From Thereva unica (taxonomy: Eukaryota > Arthropoda > Insecta > Diptera > Therevidae): a stretch of DNA of 64,000 bases. Positions 44,800 through 54,960 of this stretch are shown here, one piece after another (within the stretch, counting starts at the first letter, position 1; every line of letters starts with the position of its first letter). The DNA is taken from contig OX465281.1 of NCBI GenBank assembly GCA_949987705.1, positions 29,248,942-29,312,941 of the forward strand, read 5' to 3'. Below the pieces are notes generated by a model that was not told where the DNA came from, ran no database searches, and saw only the letters and a program-made list of their open reading frames with translations. A program made the position numbers and the translations under genes.

Positions 44800-45040
44800 G
44801 ACTTGGCCTGCCTTGGCCGGAACTAATCGTGTCGATCATCACAGGATACACAGATTGGGGATATGCGGCCAGATTGAGAATCTCATACAATACCCACTGT
44901 GGTCTAGCAGTGAAAAGGAACAAGCCAGAGAGACAACCTAACATTTTCCTTGTAGTAGTCCGGCTCTGGTTAGGATCAAACACTATTTTGGAAAACTTTT
45001 CTTACAGGACTTGAAAGACATTTTGAAGCTTTAATTAGGT
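44800..45040 (+). mobile_element. R1-like C-terminal fragment
   Basis: VSIITGYTDWGYAARLRI at 44833 has the pattern of the ITGHxxxxxHLxRxG block of R1-like proteins. FLQDLKDILKL at about 45000 matches the end found in the fragment at 6265-8395 (YLKDLREVSI). The Cys residues of the zinc knuckle are not preserved. Confidence 0.5.
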
Positions 45041-45884
45041 TATCGACCGTCTAAATCAGCACTATGTCGAATAAAACCGCGTGTTGGCATTTTACTCTTT
45101 TCTCTACTGTCTTTCCGGATAAATTAGGATAAATAAAATGTTCCTTTTCCTGAATATGACAGGCTCGATCTAAAATCACTACAAGCACACTGACATATTA
45201 TTGTTGAGCCACCGAGCAATATAGCAGACCTGATTCAATTTTATTGTTTATACCAGTTAGTGTACTGCTATTTCCTTGCGGGATTATATCTCCGGAGTCG
45301 TTCTGGACATCTTTATGGGTGCGTCCGACTTTTCTGGAGTCTTTTCAAACCGTATGGCCAAAGTCTTCGCCCTTTTGGCCGGGTTATTATGCCCTAGAGA
45401 ACATCCAGATGATCTAACCCTCTTCTTATTAAGAAAATCGGTATCCCTTTCTTCCTCGGGGGCCACGCAGACCCTACCAGCCTCTACACGGGAGTAGCAA
45501 GCTTCCAGATATCGTTTTCGGGCTGCCCCACCCCGTCTTCTGAAAGCGGTCGTTTTTTCGAGTCGCCTCTCCGATTAGGTGCTCTTACTTCCGCAGGAGA
45601 TTTCCCAATGAAGAAGTGATCTCAACGTACTCCATCCCTGGGTTTACGGGCTCAGACTGCCCTCCCTGAAGAAGAATCCCGAAAACTCTCCTTCACTGGG
45701 ACCACATTCGACACCTTGATGCATGGATCCAAAGATATCTAACTTGGCCTTGTAGGACGTCCTTTTGAGAGCTGAGGGAACCCCAGAAATGTTTTGAGCG
45801 TTAAGAAGTGCTCCATCATAAAACGTTTTTTTTTAAGGTATTTCTATATTGGTACCACGAGCTTGGCCAGAAAGGACGGTCACC
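45041..45884. other. Unassigned sequence
   Basis: The 73-codon frame at 45276-45497 has no known motif. The stretch may be a decayed upstream part of the family A element whose 3' end follows. Confidence 0.3.
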
Positions 45885-46056
45885 CATGGGTGGTCACGGT
45901 TATCAGTTACCCAGGCTCGACACGTCGCCAAAAACCGGCAAGAATGGAAACGAATCGTGAATAGAGTTCGAGACCCAGCGGCATCGACAGCAGCGCATCC
46001 GTTGCGGGGACGTCCCGCTTGGACCACCAGCTAACGAATTAAAGAAGAAGAAGTAG
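45885..46056 (+). mobile_element. Non-LTR retrotransposon 3' end (family A), copy 3
   Basis: Reads WSRLSVTQARHVAKNRQEW then KRIVNRVRDPAASTAAHPLR and a stop, ending in taaagaagaagaagta. The copy is 5'-truncated and in frame to its stop. Confidence 0.7.
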
Positions 46057-46599
46057 ACCCATGGCAGAGCTCCGTATCACCATTGGAAGGCTAATTTAAA
46101 CCGAAGTTTGCCTGGTATCCGAAGTCCATCGTTAGTAGTACATTGACGCAGTGCCATTGTCGTTTTTATCGAGTTTAGATCCGCCGTATTCAGTCTGATC
46201 CAAGAACATCGAGCAGGATGTGGTCTAAGGTCAGGTACGATCGGTCTTGCAGTCAGTGCTCCCTGCTTGTGCCGTGTTCGAGTCATATTGATGAGTACTA
46301 GACTTGGCCAGCTACAAACAACGCCCTCAAAAGGTGCACCCGCTCCACTCGCTCTACCCCAGGGCCGGCGCTGGTGAGGACGAGCGACGAGCAGTTTTGT
46401 TGACGCGCAATCCGCACAGACTGTACAAATGTTCCCCATAAATTATAAATTCCTTGTACCATACACTTAATCGTTAATAACCATTTGATATTTACATTTT
46501 CTGGCACCTATTTGTTGCAACAAAGTTTTCTTCGATATCTTTGTATACTACCATTTAAGCTTGCAATTCCCTCGCATGAGAACCACTTGCTGAATCATA

Positions 46600-47110
46600 C
46601 AGCAGCAATGAACTCAAGCGTTCAAGCGTGGTGTCCATCCCCTTATCAAGCCCCATGCCCACCCACCCCGAACAAATACAATTTCGCCCCAAACTCCAGA
46701 CCCTACTAGGTAATCCCCCCTTTCAAAATTAAATATTTACAGTTTAATACTTTCAGTCGCCACCACGATGCACACCCATTACCCAGGATCCAACTACTAC
46801 CTTCCCGCAGGTACGCTACACTGCTCGCTGTTTTGGCCCTTCGCTCGTTCAGTTTGTGGTGTGTTTCCCGTTGTGTATTCTGCGTTATAATTACCACGAA
46901 AAACAAAAGATTTTAATGAAAACATCGCTATTACCTGGGCCCTGACAGCGCCATTTCTTCTTGTATTAATTTAGCAGAGTGGGAGAACAACAGCAACAGC
47001 TCGGTGCGATGCGGTACCTGCTGCTGCCGGTGTTATGCTGTAGTTCGAGCGATGGATGAAAAGAACTCATTTCTATCAGAGAAAAGGACTGACAAAGCCC
47101 TTTGAGGACA
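46600..47110 (+). other. Possible small host exons, unassigned
   Basis: Three blocks have coding-like composition and splice-like borders. Block 1 (about 46607-46710): MNSSVQAWCPSPYQAPCPPT then NKYNFAPNSRPY, ending at a TAG that coincides with a gtaatc donor. Block 2 (46758-46820): preceded by actttcag; ccaccacgATG starts MHTHYPGSNYYLPA and is followed by gtacgc. Block 3 (about 46975-47113): preceded by ttaatttag, reading EWENNSNSSVRCGTCCCRC and ending ...SEKRTDKAL stop. Blocks 2 and 3 join in phase. I do not recognise the protein; a small gene or a terminal alternative of a larger one is possible, as is chance. Confidence 0.25.
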
Positions 47111-47113
47111 CGC

Positions 47114-48350
47114 TGAAGCGCCTGCAATTGACACATGCTACGCGCACAGAGCTAGAGGTACAAGATTTTATCCTGCGGTTCCATCCAACGGGCTGTCATG
47201 AAAGCTCTTTGAAATCAAAACCAGACGCTTATTGAGAACTACTTTCACCCTAAATAGGGGAGATTGCCCCACGCCGCCGGTGCCGCCCCCGCCCCCATGC
47301 CTTACAGGATCGGCACTACTAGTTCCAAGTTGGCTCGCTGCAGCTTGTCTATTTTTAATACAGCCAAGTGCTTTCGCAACGCTTTCAAGCTTTGATTCTG
47401 CTCCTGTTTTTCCAGGAATCAGGACTTCGCCGGCTCGAAGGCTCCGCAGCGAGTGTTAATAACATTTTGTCTGTAGACCCGGCATCCTGTGCACAGTACA
47501 CAGAGAGAGAGAGAGTGCCTCTCCTCACCCACGGCGGGCTTCAAGCACATCACAGGTTTTCAAATACAGGAATGCGAATGAACAGTTGAAGCCAAGGCTA
47601 TTCAAATCCTGTGCCTGGATCTGTGTGCAAATTGCCCGTTAGTTGGGGAATAGGAATAAGAAGTGTCAGCTGCAGGACTGATTGATGTCCCTGCCAGCGG
47701 GGGAATAATTTACAGCTCCTGTATGAATGGCATCTTGTCATAGTAGTTTTGCGGTAAAGTTGGGAAATGTTCGCCTCTGCTTCAGACAGTTGTAAACTGG
47801 GTACCAGGATGCCGCTATAGTATACTTTTCAGGTAAAACGGAATTCATTCCTCGTGTTTTCGTACGGTGCTGTTTTTTTTATTGTACCCACCTTGGAAAT
47901 TGGGCCTTACGCAACTGGATACGCTCTGGAGGTGGGATGTATTCTAGCGTGCTTATGGCGGCCTTAGCAGGAGCGAGCATAATGGGGCATGGGAAACTCT
48001 TAACAATTTGGTCAGGTGCGAGTAACAGTTGGGAGTTCTTTTATTTTCTGTGCAATTGAACCAGTTGATAAGGTGAATTTGTTAGGTGACAAAAATGTAA
48101 CCGAAGGGATTGTTGTATGCATGTGTATTTAAATTGTGGTTGGTGATTTGGAGTAATCGTTTGCGTTCCTTAGAAGTTATTTTTATGCTTAACCCATTAA
48201 CAGGTAAAAGCACTAGTTCTATTATGAGCTCCAATCGATTTTATTTTAGTTATGTTTATTTTTATTTTACTCAACTTACCCTGGTTAATTTCTTTCTTTC
48301 TTGATACTATTTGTCGAATTATTTAGAAAGTATTCAAGAAATCTTTTAGT
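47114..48350. other. Unassigned sequence, partly GC-rich
   Basis: Frames at 47232-47459 and 47368-47589 are Pro/Ala-rich without motif. No transposon signature was seen, so this may be unique host sequence. Confidence 0.35.
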
Positions 48351-48357
48351 GTGCCTT

Positions 48358-48600
48358 GCAGAGCGCCTCAACCCAATCTCTAGCGGAGTCCCCCAGGAGT
48401 CAATTCCATCACCTCCTTTATTTATTATCTTCATGAATGCCTTACTCTTAATCCCCTCCAATCCACTTGCACTTCACAGCCTCGCTGATGACGGTAGGCT
48501 GCGTTACACATACGGCTTCGACAAGGGCGTTCAAATAATCAATATTGATGCGGTACTCTATCATCGGCTCTTAGATCAACCGCAGGAAGGTTGCGGCACT
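48358..48600 (+). mobile_element. Fragment of the CR1/Jockey-type family
   Basis: LNPISSGVPQESIPSPPLF at 48370 then LLIPSNPLALHSLADDG matches GVPQGSILSPALF and LSIPSNPLLSFADDG of the element at 16751-19720. The G to E and F to L changes in the RT palm indicate decay. Confidence 0.8.
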
Positions 48601-48779
48601 AAAAAAATCTCAATCTAGGCACATATTCCCCCATTGTCTGTTGTTCTGCAATGATATACACGATCCAAGCCATGTACTTTCGTGACATCATCAAGAAGTC
48701 GTATGATCGCTGCTAGACGAAGTCAGGCCAAATCTTTCTATCCTTGAATCATGATAGGAGCTTACTATTGAAAAGAAGT

Positions 48780-48925
48780 GCATGGTGATAATCGTATCTT
48801 CGCGAGGCTTCTGTAAATTATCAACTGGTTTGATTACAAGATTTGCGTCAGGTTTGGCCAATTCATCTGCCTCATCGTTACCTTCGATGTTCCTGGCACT
48901 CGGTACCTACTGAAGAGTGGTCCGA
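48780..48925 (-). mobile_element. RNase H fragment of an R1/LOA-like element, minus strand
   Basis: Minus strand reads VPSARNIEGNDEADELAKPD, matching the last RNase H block (WVPGHxxIEGNExADELAR). The sequence before and after is degenerate. Confidence 0.55.
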
Positions 48926-49274
48926 TACTACCTAACCAAGGAAGAGAGCTACTTTTTAATAGGTTTGATGGACGTTATATAGACAACGGATTCAACGCCA
49001 TTTTTGGCTACCCGATAACAGGAGTGCTCTGGCTCGTATGGCTTGCACTCGTCTGTATTGCTGGGCCGGCTTTGAAGATTGCCAGCAGTTCTGTCTGTAA
49101 GACCCTGGCAGAATTTTGTAAGCAGTAGTATTAGCAACGATGCAGCTTAGGTGGAAATTGAGTTGCTATGGTGCAACGTACCCAGTAGTAGAGAGTGGTG
49201 GACCTAGCTGTGTCCAAATCTTAACCACCCAGCATCCAACTTTTCTTAAACTAAAAGCAACGCTTGCTCATCGT

Positions 49275-49640
49275 ATAAATCTTCTTCTTCTTCTATGGCT
49301 CTACGGCCCAATGCGAGCCTTGGCCTCCATTAGCTTTTTCTTCCAGACGTCTCTTTGCTCCGAAGCTTGCGTCCAGTTTCTGATGTGAAGAGTTTTGTTG
49401 CATCAACCTTATCACTGCCTTCCCACCTCGACTATGGTTAATACAGCACTTTTTTAGTATTCTTGAGTCTTCCATTCTTTGGACATGGCCGGCCCAACGT
49501 AAACGCATGCCATGCATGGGTTGAAAGTTTACAGCCCTATATATTTAGCTTCATCTTCTAATGCCGTGATTATTTCTCTAGGGTATGATAGTGATCTGGC
49601 AAAGCAGTTTATACATATGATCGGCGTAGTTCTGCCAATT
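49275..49640 (-). mobile_element. Family X non-LTR copy, internally deleted, (GAA)n tail
   Basis: Minus strand reads INCFARSLSYPREIITALED and EAKYIGL (compare 59540-59460), then jumps to [20 protein letters not shown] and ends in atagaagaagaagaagattt at about 49275. The middle of the RT is missing. It matches the longer copy at 58728-59575. Confidence 0.75.
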
Positions 49641-49689
49641 GTTTTGATTTGTTAAGCAGGGTTGTATAAATCAAGCAGAAAACCAAGGA

Positions 49690-50330
49690 TTACGTTCATT
49701 GATTTAGAGGGCGTTGTACATAAAGCTTCATTTACTCCAAGACATGTCATTCGTTGGGCTGGCCTTTTCTACCCTTTCTTTGTTGTTGAGCCCCAAAACA
49801 CAACTGAAATTTGTTACTAATCGGGACAGGTACACAGTAAATCGTCGAAGAACTCGAATCTTGGATTTTTGTTCTATTAACAAAAAACATATATTCTGCT
49901 TTTTCTGCGTTAACGGATAGCTCACACCAATTCGAACCCTCGCTTATCTCTTCAAGAGCAATTTAATATACTATCGCTGATTGTGGCGGGAAACTTTGTA
50001 GCTACCGGGACTATCGTGTCCGTTACCGTGGCTTTAGTCTGTCGCTTTCTAATGCTTTTTATCAGGCCCACTAGGGCGACCTCGGTACCGATGTTGTTGA
50101 AAATAACGTGCTAAGGCGCACTGTTTATGTTCTAGGTGGCATCCTAAGGCATGTACTACTTCGTGGATCGCGCTAATCTCCGTTTTCCTTTGCACCTTCG
50201 TTATAGAGTTTCGGAGGCATTTGTCTAATATGCGGATTAAAATCTTCCAAACATAGGATGGCTTATCAGCCTACAATTCTTTGCCGTTTCGTGCTACCTA
50301 CCTTAAAAACGAAGATCATTTTGACTCTCT
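49690..50330 (-). mobile_element. R1/LOA-like RT fragment, minus strand
   Basis: Minus-strand pieces: FNNIGTEVALVGLIKSIRKR (about 50103), WCELSVNAEKAEYMFFVNRT (about 49930) and a QRMTCLGVNEALCTTPSKS-like block near 49750, in the order LDxEGAFDN region, CELxxNPxKT and QRMACLxISGAxRTTP of R1-like RTs. The YADD box is lost in the gap between the first two. Confidence 0.55.
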
Positions 50331-50639
50331 TCAAGGAGCAGGGCATATAACTGAAATTTAGGCAGTCCCTATAGGGATATATTATGTTATCCATGTTTGC
50401 CTCAAGTGAGAAGCTGTTCATTGTTCAACGCAACTTTTCCATGGCGATGGCTCCTATGATAGTGCTATCTTCTCCTGGAACCTTCGGTACCTATTTGGGA
50501 CTACTCATTGGAGCTGAAATCCTAGATAACCTTAGCAAAAAAAAATTAATGTTCATTTCCAGAACCATTTTTTTACCTTTTTTAATGTAGGGTAAGTACC
50601 CCTTCCCTGATGATGGTGACTGACCACTCTTTCAAGTTC

Positions 50640-50800
50640 GCACAAACTTTTTGGCAGATTATGAACCCAGTTATGGTGCGCAAACTTAAGGTTATTGGTT
50701 TCGAAGTAATTCTACAAACCTGGATAGAGACCCTCCGCTCTGGCTATTTAATCAAAGTAAAAATGCATACTCTCATACGAGTGCTGTCCAATTCCATTTC
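50640..50800 (+). mobile_element. Short fragment of the CR1/Jockey-type family
   Basis: MVRKLKVIGFEVILQTWIET followed by LRSGYLIKVKM aligns with LLAKLKAIGVDSLLQKWIES and FLSGRSIKVVL of the element at 16751-19720. Confidence 0.65.
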
Positions 50801-51095
50801 ACTTGCTTCATTTAGATTCATTGAATCAGTAGAAATGTACCAAACCTACAAAAATTCTATCATTAGTATCGTAGTAACTGCTCCATTGAATGTGTCTATT
50901 ACATGTCATGTACAAAAATATTCCTACAACACAAGACTTGTGCGATCGACTGTCCTATAACATCCAAAAATTCTAAAACAACGATCATCGCTATTTCCTT
51001 CAGCTCTCATCAAACACTGCTTATATATATATAGATTTATATCGAATCAGACCACTATTTGCGGGTCCCTTTTCGTCCCTCTGCCTAGAGTCATC

Positions 51096-54000
51096 TTATT
51101 GGGGTTGCAGTGGGTTGTCCCATTGCTCCCTTACTTCGACTCCCCTAGTTATCGCAAGCAGCTGATTGAAGGGAGTCTGCCTCATGTCCTCCATCCAATG
51201 GAGTCCAGTTATGGCAGCCCTTTTCCTCGCCACCGCCGGACAGTGACACACTATGTGTGTGGCCGTCTCAGGTTCCTCCAGGCACATCCGACAGGTGTCA
51301 TCCTCCAGAATTCCCATTCTTTTTAGGTGATACCTGAAACATCCGTGTCCTGTAATCAGTGCGACCAACCATCTGAGGGTTCTCCTTTGCATATGCAGGA
51401 TCCTTCTTCTGGCTGCGGTAATCGGCAACGTAAGCACCATCTTAGCCTGCCTACACGTGGTCATAGCGTCCCACCGCCTCCGGTGTTCCTCAGCGACCCA
51501 TTTCTCGATGTAGTTCCTTACCAACCCTCTGCCAATGGCAGAGTATGGCTCCGGTCCCCAGAATTCCGAGGTTGACCCCTGTTTTGCCAGGTTGTCAGCC
51601 TTTTCGTTCCCATCGATGCCTGTATGTCCTCTAACCCAAGCTAGCGTCACGTTGTTTTGTTGCGCACACCTGTTCAGTTTTTGGACACATTCCAACGCCA
51701 GAGACGCATTAATCTCTGTCTGATTCATGCGCTTAATCACAGCCTGATTGTCCAGTGCTATAAGGATACTTCTTCCCTGCACCTGACCCTCATTTATGTG
51801 ATCCAGCGCGTGCAGCAGAGCAAGCATTTCCGCCTGGTAGACTGAGGTGTAATTCCCCAAAGCCAGAGAGCAGGTCAGATTTAAGTCCTCTGAGAAGACT
51901 CCCGCACCTGCTCTGCCGTCAATCATGGATCCGTCCGTGAAGATCACAGCCTGATTGTCCAGTGCTATAAGGATACTTCTTCCCTGCACCTGACCCTCAT
52001 TTATGTGATCCAGCGCGTGCAGCAGAGCAAGCATTTCCGCCTGGTAGACTGAGGTGTAATTCCCCAAAGCCAGAGAGCAGGTCAGATTTAAGTCCTCTGA
52101 GAAGACTCCCACACCTGCTCTGCCGTCAATCATGGATCCGTCCGTGAAGAGATATTCCGGTCTCCCTTCCGGGAGCGTTCCGTTCCCTATGAGGGTTTTA
52201 TGATACCTTTCGGTCACCCTCATTTTTGTGATCCCTTCCATGGGCATCATGAGCTCCATAATCCCTTTAATGCGATCCAGGATCTTCATGTGCCCATATA
52301 AGGTTCCTGACGCCTGCCATGCGGCATCCCGTCTCATCCGAATCGCTGAGGCTGCCGCAGTCTTCATCACCTGGAGATCTAACGGCAGCAGACCTAACAG
52401 CGCCTCCAATGCCGCGGCGGGTGTGGTGCGGAAAGCACCGCTCACACCTACGCTGGCCATTCTTTGCACCTTGTCCAAATGCCTCTTGACGGTTTTCTGT
52501 GTGGCTTTAGTCCACCAGACCACCGAGGCATAAGTTATGATGGGTCTCACCATCATGGTATATGTCCAGTATGCTAACCTTGGTGAGATACCCCACCTTA
52601 GTCCACATACTCTTCTGCACTGGTGAAGCACCCTTGTCGCCTTCTTAATCTTCTCTTCAACGTGGTATTTCCAGGTTAGTCGCGAGTCCAAGTATACACC
52701 CAGATACTTGACCATCCCAGACACCTTGATCCTCGATCCAAAAAGCATGAGGGGCTGAAAATCCAGATCTTTAATCTTCCTAGTGAAGATTATCGCGTCT
52801 GTCTTATTGGCATTTATGGTGAGACCCTGTTCCGTACACCACTGCTCAACCACTTGGAGTGCATTCCTCATGATATCTACCGTAGTGCTCATAAACTTGC
52901 CACGTGCCACAATCGCTACATCATCTGCATACCCAACGGTATGCACGCCCATTACCTCTAGCCGCCTGAGCAGAGTGTCCACAGTGATGTTCCACAGGAG
53001 GGGCGATAGGACCCCGCCCTGTGGGCATCCCTTGCTGACCCTCCCTCGAAGCCGCGAGTCTCCTGTCTGAATCCTTACCGCTCTGTTATTCAGCATGCTG
53101 TCCACCCACCTTACAATCATGGGGCTGACCTCGCGCCTCACCAGAGCGTCTTTGAGTTTGTTGAACTGTATCTTGTCGAAGGCGCCTTCGATGTCCATAA
53201 TAACGGCCATCGCTATGCCTCCGGTATACAGTTCCCCCTCGGCTACTCGCACCAATTGGTGAAGTGCCGTTTCTGTAGATCTGCCAGCCTGGTAAGCGTG
53301 CTGGCTTCTACTTAAAGGGTGCCTCCTTAGCACAGTACTCTCCAGGTGGTCTGCCACCACTCTTTCCATTGTTTTCAACAGAAAGGATGTTAGGCTGACT
53401 GGCCTGGAGGACTTCGCCTCGGTGTAGTCCTTCTTGCCTGGCTTAGGGAGAAATACCACTTTGGTTTCCCTCCACACCGCCGGAATGTATCCTGTTGCTA
53501 GACAGGTAACGAATATTCCCCTAAGCCTGGGTGCAATGATTTCTTTGCCCCATTGAAGCAGCGCAGGGAATATTCCGTCACGCCCCGATGTCTTGAAGGG
53601 AGAGAATGTGTCTATTGCACGTCTCACCCCTTCCTCCGTCACCACCCCGTTAGCCTCCTCTCGGTTCATCCTTGTAGCCATTCTGTTACGAATAGCCCAA
53701 GATTTACCCGAGATATAGCTGCCAGGAAAGTGAACTTCCATCAGGATCTTGTTGGTTTCCTCCAGCGTCTCCGTCATCCTCCCCGACGGGTCACGAACGA
53801 GTCCGACTTTGGAGACCGGGTCCCTGGAGATCATTTTCTGAAGTCTGCTGGCCTCAGATATGCTCTCCATGCTCGAGCAGAAGTCCCTCCACGACTCCCT
53901 TTTCCGTCGTCGCAGAGTTTGTTTCATTTCTCTTTTCTTGGCTTTGTAATTCTCCCAGGCAACCGGGTCATTGCACCTCATCGCTTGGTTGAAAGCCCTT

Positions 54001-54950
54001 CTGACCTCTTTCTTCAGTTTCTCCAGCTCCCTACACCACCAGGGTGTGGGATCATGGTCATCCACTGACGTAAGAGGACACGCCACTCGAAAGGCGTTCT
54101 CTATCGCTGTCTGCAGGACATGCAACTGAGACTCTGCTTCTCTTGTGGTTTTCGGTGCCCTTGGCACGCGCTCCCCGAGATTCCTTCGCAACATTTCAGT
54201 ATATCTAGACGTGTCCGTGTTGCGGGGAATTCTCGTTGTTCTAATTCCGTCTCCCCTGCCCGGGGTTCCGTACGCTATCTCAAATGAAAAGGCTCTGTGA
54301 TCTGACATAGTCGTCCGATCCATCACCTCCCAGTTGGTCAATCTTGTCAACATCCGGTTGCTGCATAGAGTTATATCTATGACTTCCCTTCGTCTAGCAT
54401 CGACGAAGGTTGGTTCTACCCCTCTATTTGCAATAATTAGATTGTTGCATTCCACAAATTCGAGCAAAGCCTCTCCTCTATGGTTGTCGTTGGTGCTTCC
54501 CCACACCGTGTTGTGTGCATTTGCGTCGCAACCAACTATTAACCCTGTGCCTTTTTCGCCACAGGTAATAACCAGAATTTCCAACTCCCTGGTGGGCGGA
54601 GGATCTGGCGAATCGTACGGAAGGTAGGCTGAGGCTAGAATGAAAGCCCCACTTCCAGTACCTACGCGTACTGCTGTGAGATCTGGTGTGCACAAGTGCG
54701 GCAGTAAAACCGCCTGCACTCCGTGTTTCACCAGCACACACGTCCTCACTCTTTCATTCGCATTGGGAACGTACAGAGTGTCAAAGCTCCCAGATAGTCC
54801 CCTAATCCTACCCTTGTAGATCCAGGGTTCCTGTATGAGAGCAATATCCAGCTTCATCTCACCGAAGCCTCGCGTCATCATTGCTGATGCTGCTCTGCTA
54901 TGGTGTAGATTCAACTGGCAAACCTTTAATTGCCGGAACTGCTTAATCAA
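51096..54950 (-). CDS. ORF2 of LOA/R1-like element, 1284 codons, intact with duplicated RNase H segment
   Basis: Uninterrupted polyprotein for target-primed retrotransposition. The endonuclease spans about residues 1-225: LKVCQLNLHHSRAAS, LIQEPWIYKG, VGCDANAHNTVWGSTN and MSDHRAFSFEIAYG. RT spans about 440-760: FKTSGRDGIFPALLQWG, SSRPVSLTSFLLKTMERVVA, IMDIEGAFDKIQFNKL, GCPQGGVLSPLLWN and VGYADDVAIVARGKF (about 673). MVKYLGVYLDSRLTW and VQRMASVGVSGAFRTTP follow. RNase H starts at about 934 (FTDGSMIDGRAG) and ends WVRGHTGIDGNEKADNLAKQ. A C-terminal CCHC-type motif, CRMCLEEPETATHIVCHC, lies near 1220. RNase H plus R1-like RT suggests the LOA branch, though R1 cannot be excluded. A 69-residue tandem duplication (51736-52149) splits RNase H. 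Without it the protein would be 1215 residues, a normal length. Catalytic motifs look intact, so the copy is young. Confidence 0.9.
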   Translation of the reverse strand: MIKQFRQLKVCQLNLHHSRAASAMMTRGFGEMKLDIALIQEPWIYKGRIRGLSGSFDTLYVPNANERVRTCVLVKHGVQAVLLPHLCTPDLTAVRVGTGSGAFILASAYLPYDSPDPPPTRELEILVITCGEKGTGLIVGCDANAHNTVWGSTNDNHRGEALLEFVECNNLIIANRGVEPTFVDARRREVIDITLCSNRMLTRLTNWEVMDRTTMSDHRAFSFEIAYGTPGRGDGIRTTRIPRNTDTSRYTEMLRRNLGERVPRAPKTTREAESQLHVLQTAIENAFRVACPLTSVDDHDPTPWWCRELEKLKKEVRRAFNQAMRCNDPVAWENYKAKKREMKQTLRRRKRESWRDFCSSMESISEASRLQKMISRDPVSKVGLVRDPSGRMTETLEETNKILMEVHFPGSYISGKSWAIRNRMATRMNREEANGVVTEEGVRRAIDTFSPFKTSGRDGIFPALLQWGKEIIAPRLRGIFVTCLATGYIPAVWRETKVVFLPKPGKKDYTEAKSSRPVSLTSFLLKTMERVVADHLESTVLRRHPLSRSQHAYQAGRSTETALHQLVRVAEGELYTGGIAMAVIMDIEGAFDKIQFNKLKDALVRREVSPMIVRWVDSMLNNRAVRIQTGDSRLRGRVSKGCPQGGVLSPLLWNITVDTLLRRLEVMGVHTVGYADDVAIVARGKFMSTTVDIMRNALQVVEQWCTEQGLTINANKTDAIIFTRKIKDLDFQPLMLFGSRIKVSGMVKYLGVYLDSRLTWKYHVEEKIKKATRVLHQCRRVCGLRWGISPRLAYWTYTMMVRPIITYASVVWWTKATQKTVKRHLDKVQRMASVGVSGAFRTTPAAALEALLGLLPLDLQVMKTAAASAIRMRRDAAWQASGTLYGHMKILDRIKGIMELMMPMEGITKMRVTERYHKTLIGNGTLPEGRPEYLFTDGSMIDGRAGVGVFSEDLNLTCSLALGNYTSVYQAEMLALLHALDHINEGQVQGRSILIALDNQAVIFTDGSMIDGRAGAGVFSEDLNLTCSLALGNYTSVYQAEMLALLHALDHINEGQVQGRSILIALDNQAVIKRMNQTEINASLALECVQKLNRCAQQNNVTLAWVRGHTGIDGNEKADNLAKQGSTSEFWGPEPYSAIGRGLVRNYIEKWVAEEHRRRWDAMTTCRQAKMVLTLPITAARRRILHMQRRTLRWLVALITGHGCFRYHLKRMGILEDDTCRMCLEEPETATHIVCHCPAVARKRAAITGLHWMEDMRQTPFNQLLAITRGVEVREQWDNPLQPQ
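51736..52149 (-). repeat. 207 bp in-frame tandem duplication inside RNase H
   Basis: 51736-51942 and 51943-52149 are identical except for one base (cccgcacctg versus cccacacctg), giving GRAGAGVF versus GRAGVGVF. Each copy encodes FTDGSMIDGRAG through IALDNQAVI, so the protein contains the first half of RNase H twice. The 207 bp length is a multiple of three, so the frame stays open. Confidence 0.95.
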
Positions 54951-54960
54951 TTCTATTGTT

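Larger units (their letters stand above)
50970..54960 (-). mobile_element. LOA/R1-like non-LTR retrotransposon, minus strand
   Basis: The element's only visible ORF is the intact 51096-54950 frame. Upstream of it (54961-55150) no ORF1/gag with CCHC knuckles is seen, so the copy is either 5'-truncated just at ORF2 or belongs to a family lacking ORF1. Downstream on the minus strand a ~70-130 bp 3' UTR runs to a TATATATA stretch near 51025-51035, the possible tail. Confidence 0.75.

Noticed and set aside
46077..46439. 120-codon minus-strand frame
   Set aside because: No recognised motif or splice structure; it may include decayed retrotransposon sequence but nothing supports a gene.
53553..54068. 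171-codon plus-strand frame
   Set aside because: Antisense shadow of the intact LOA/R1-like ORF2.
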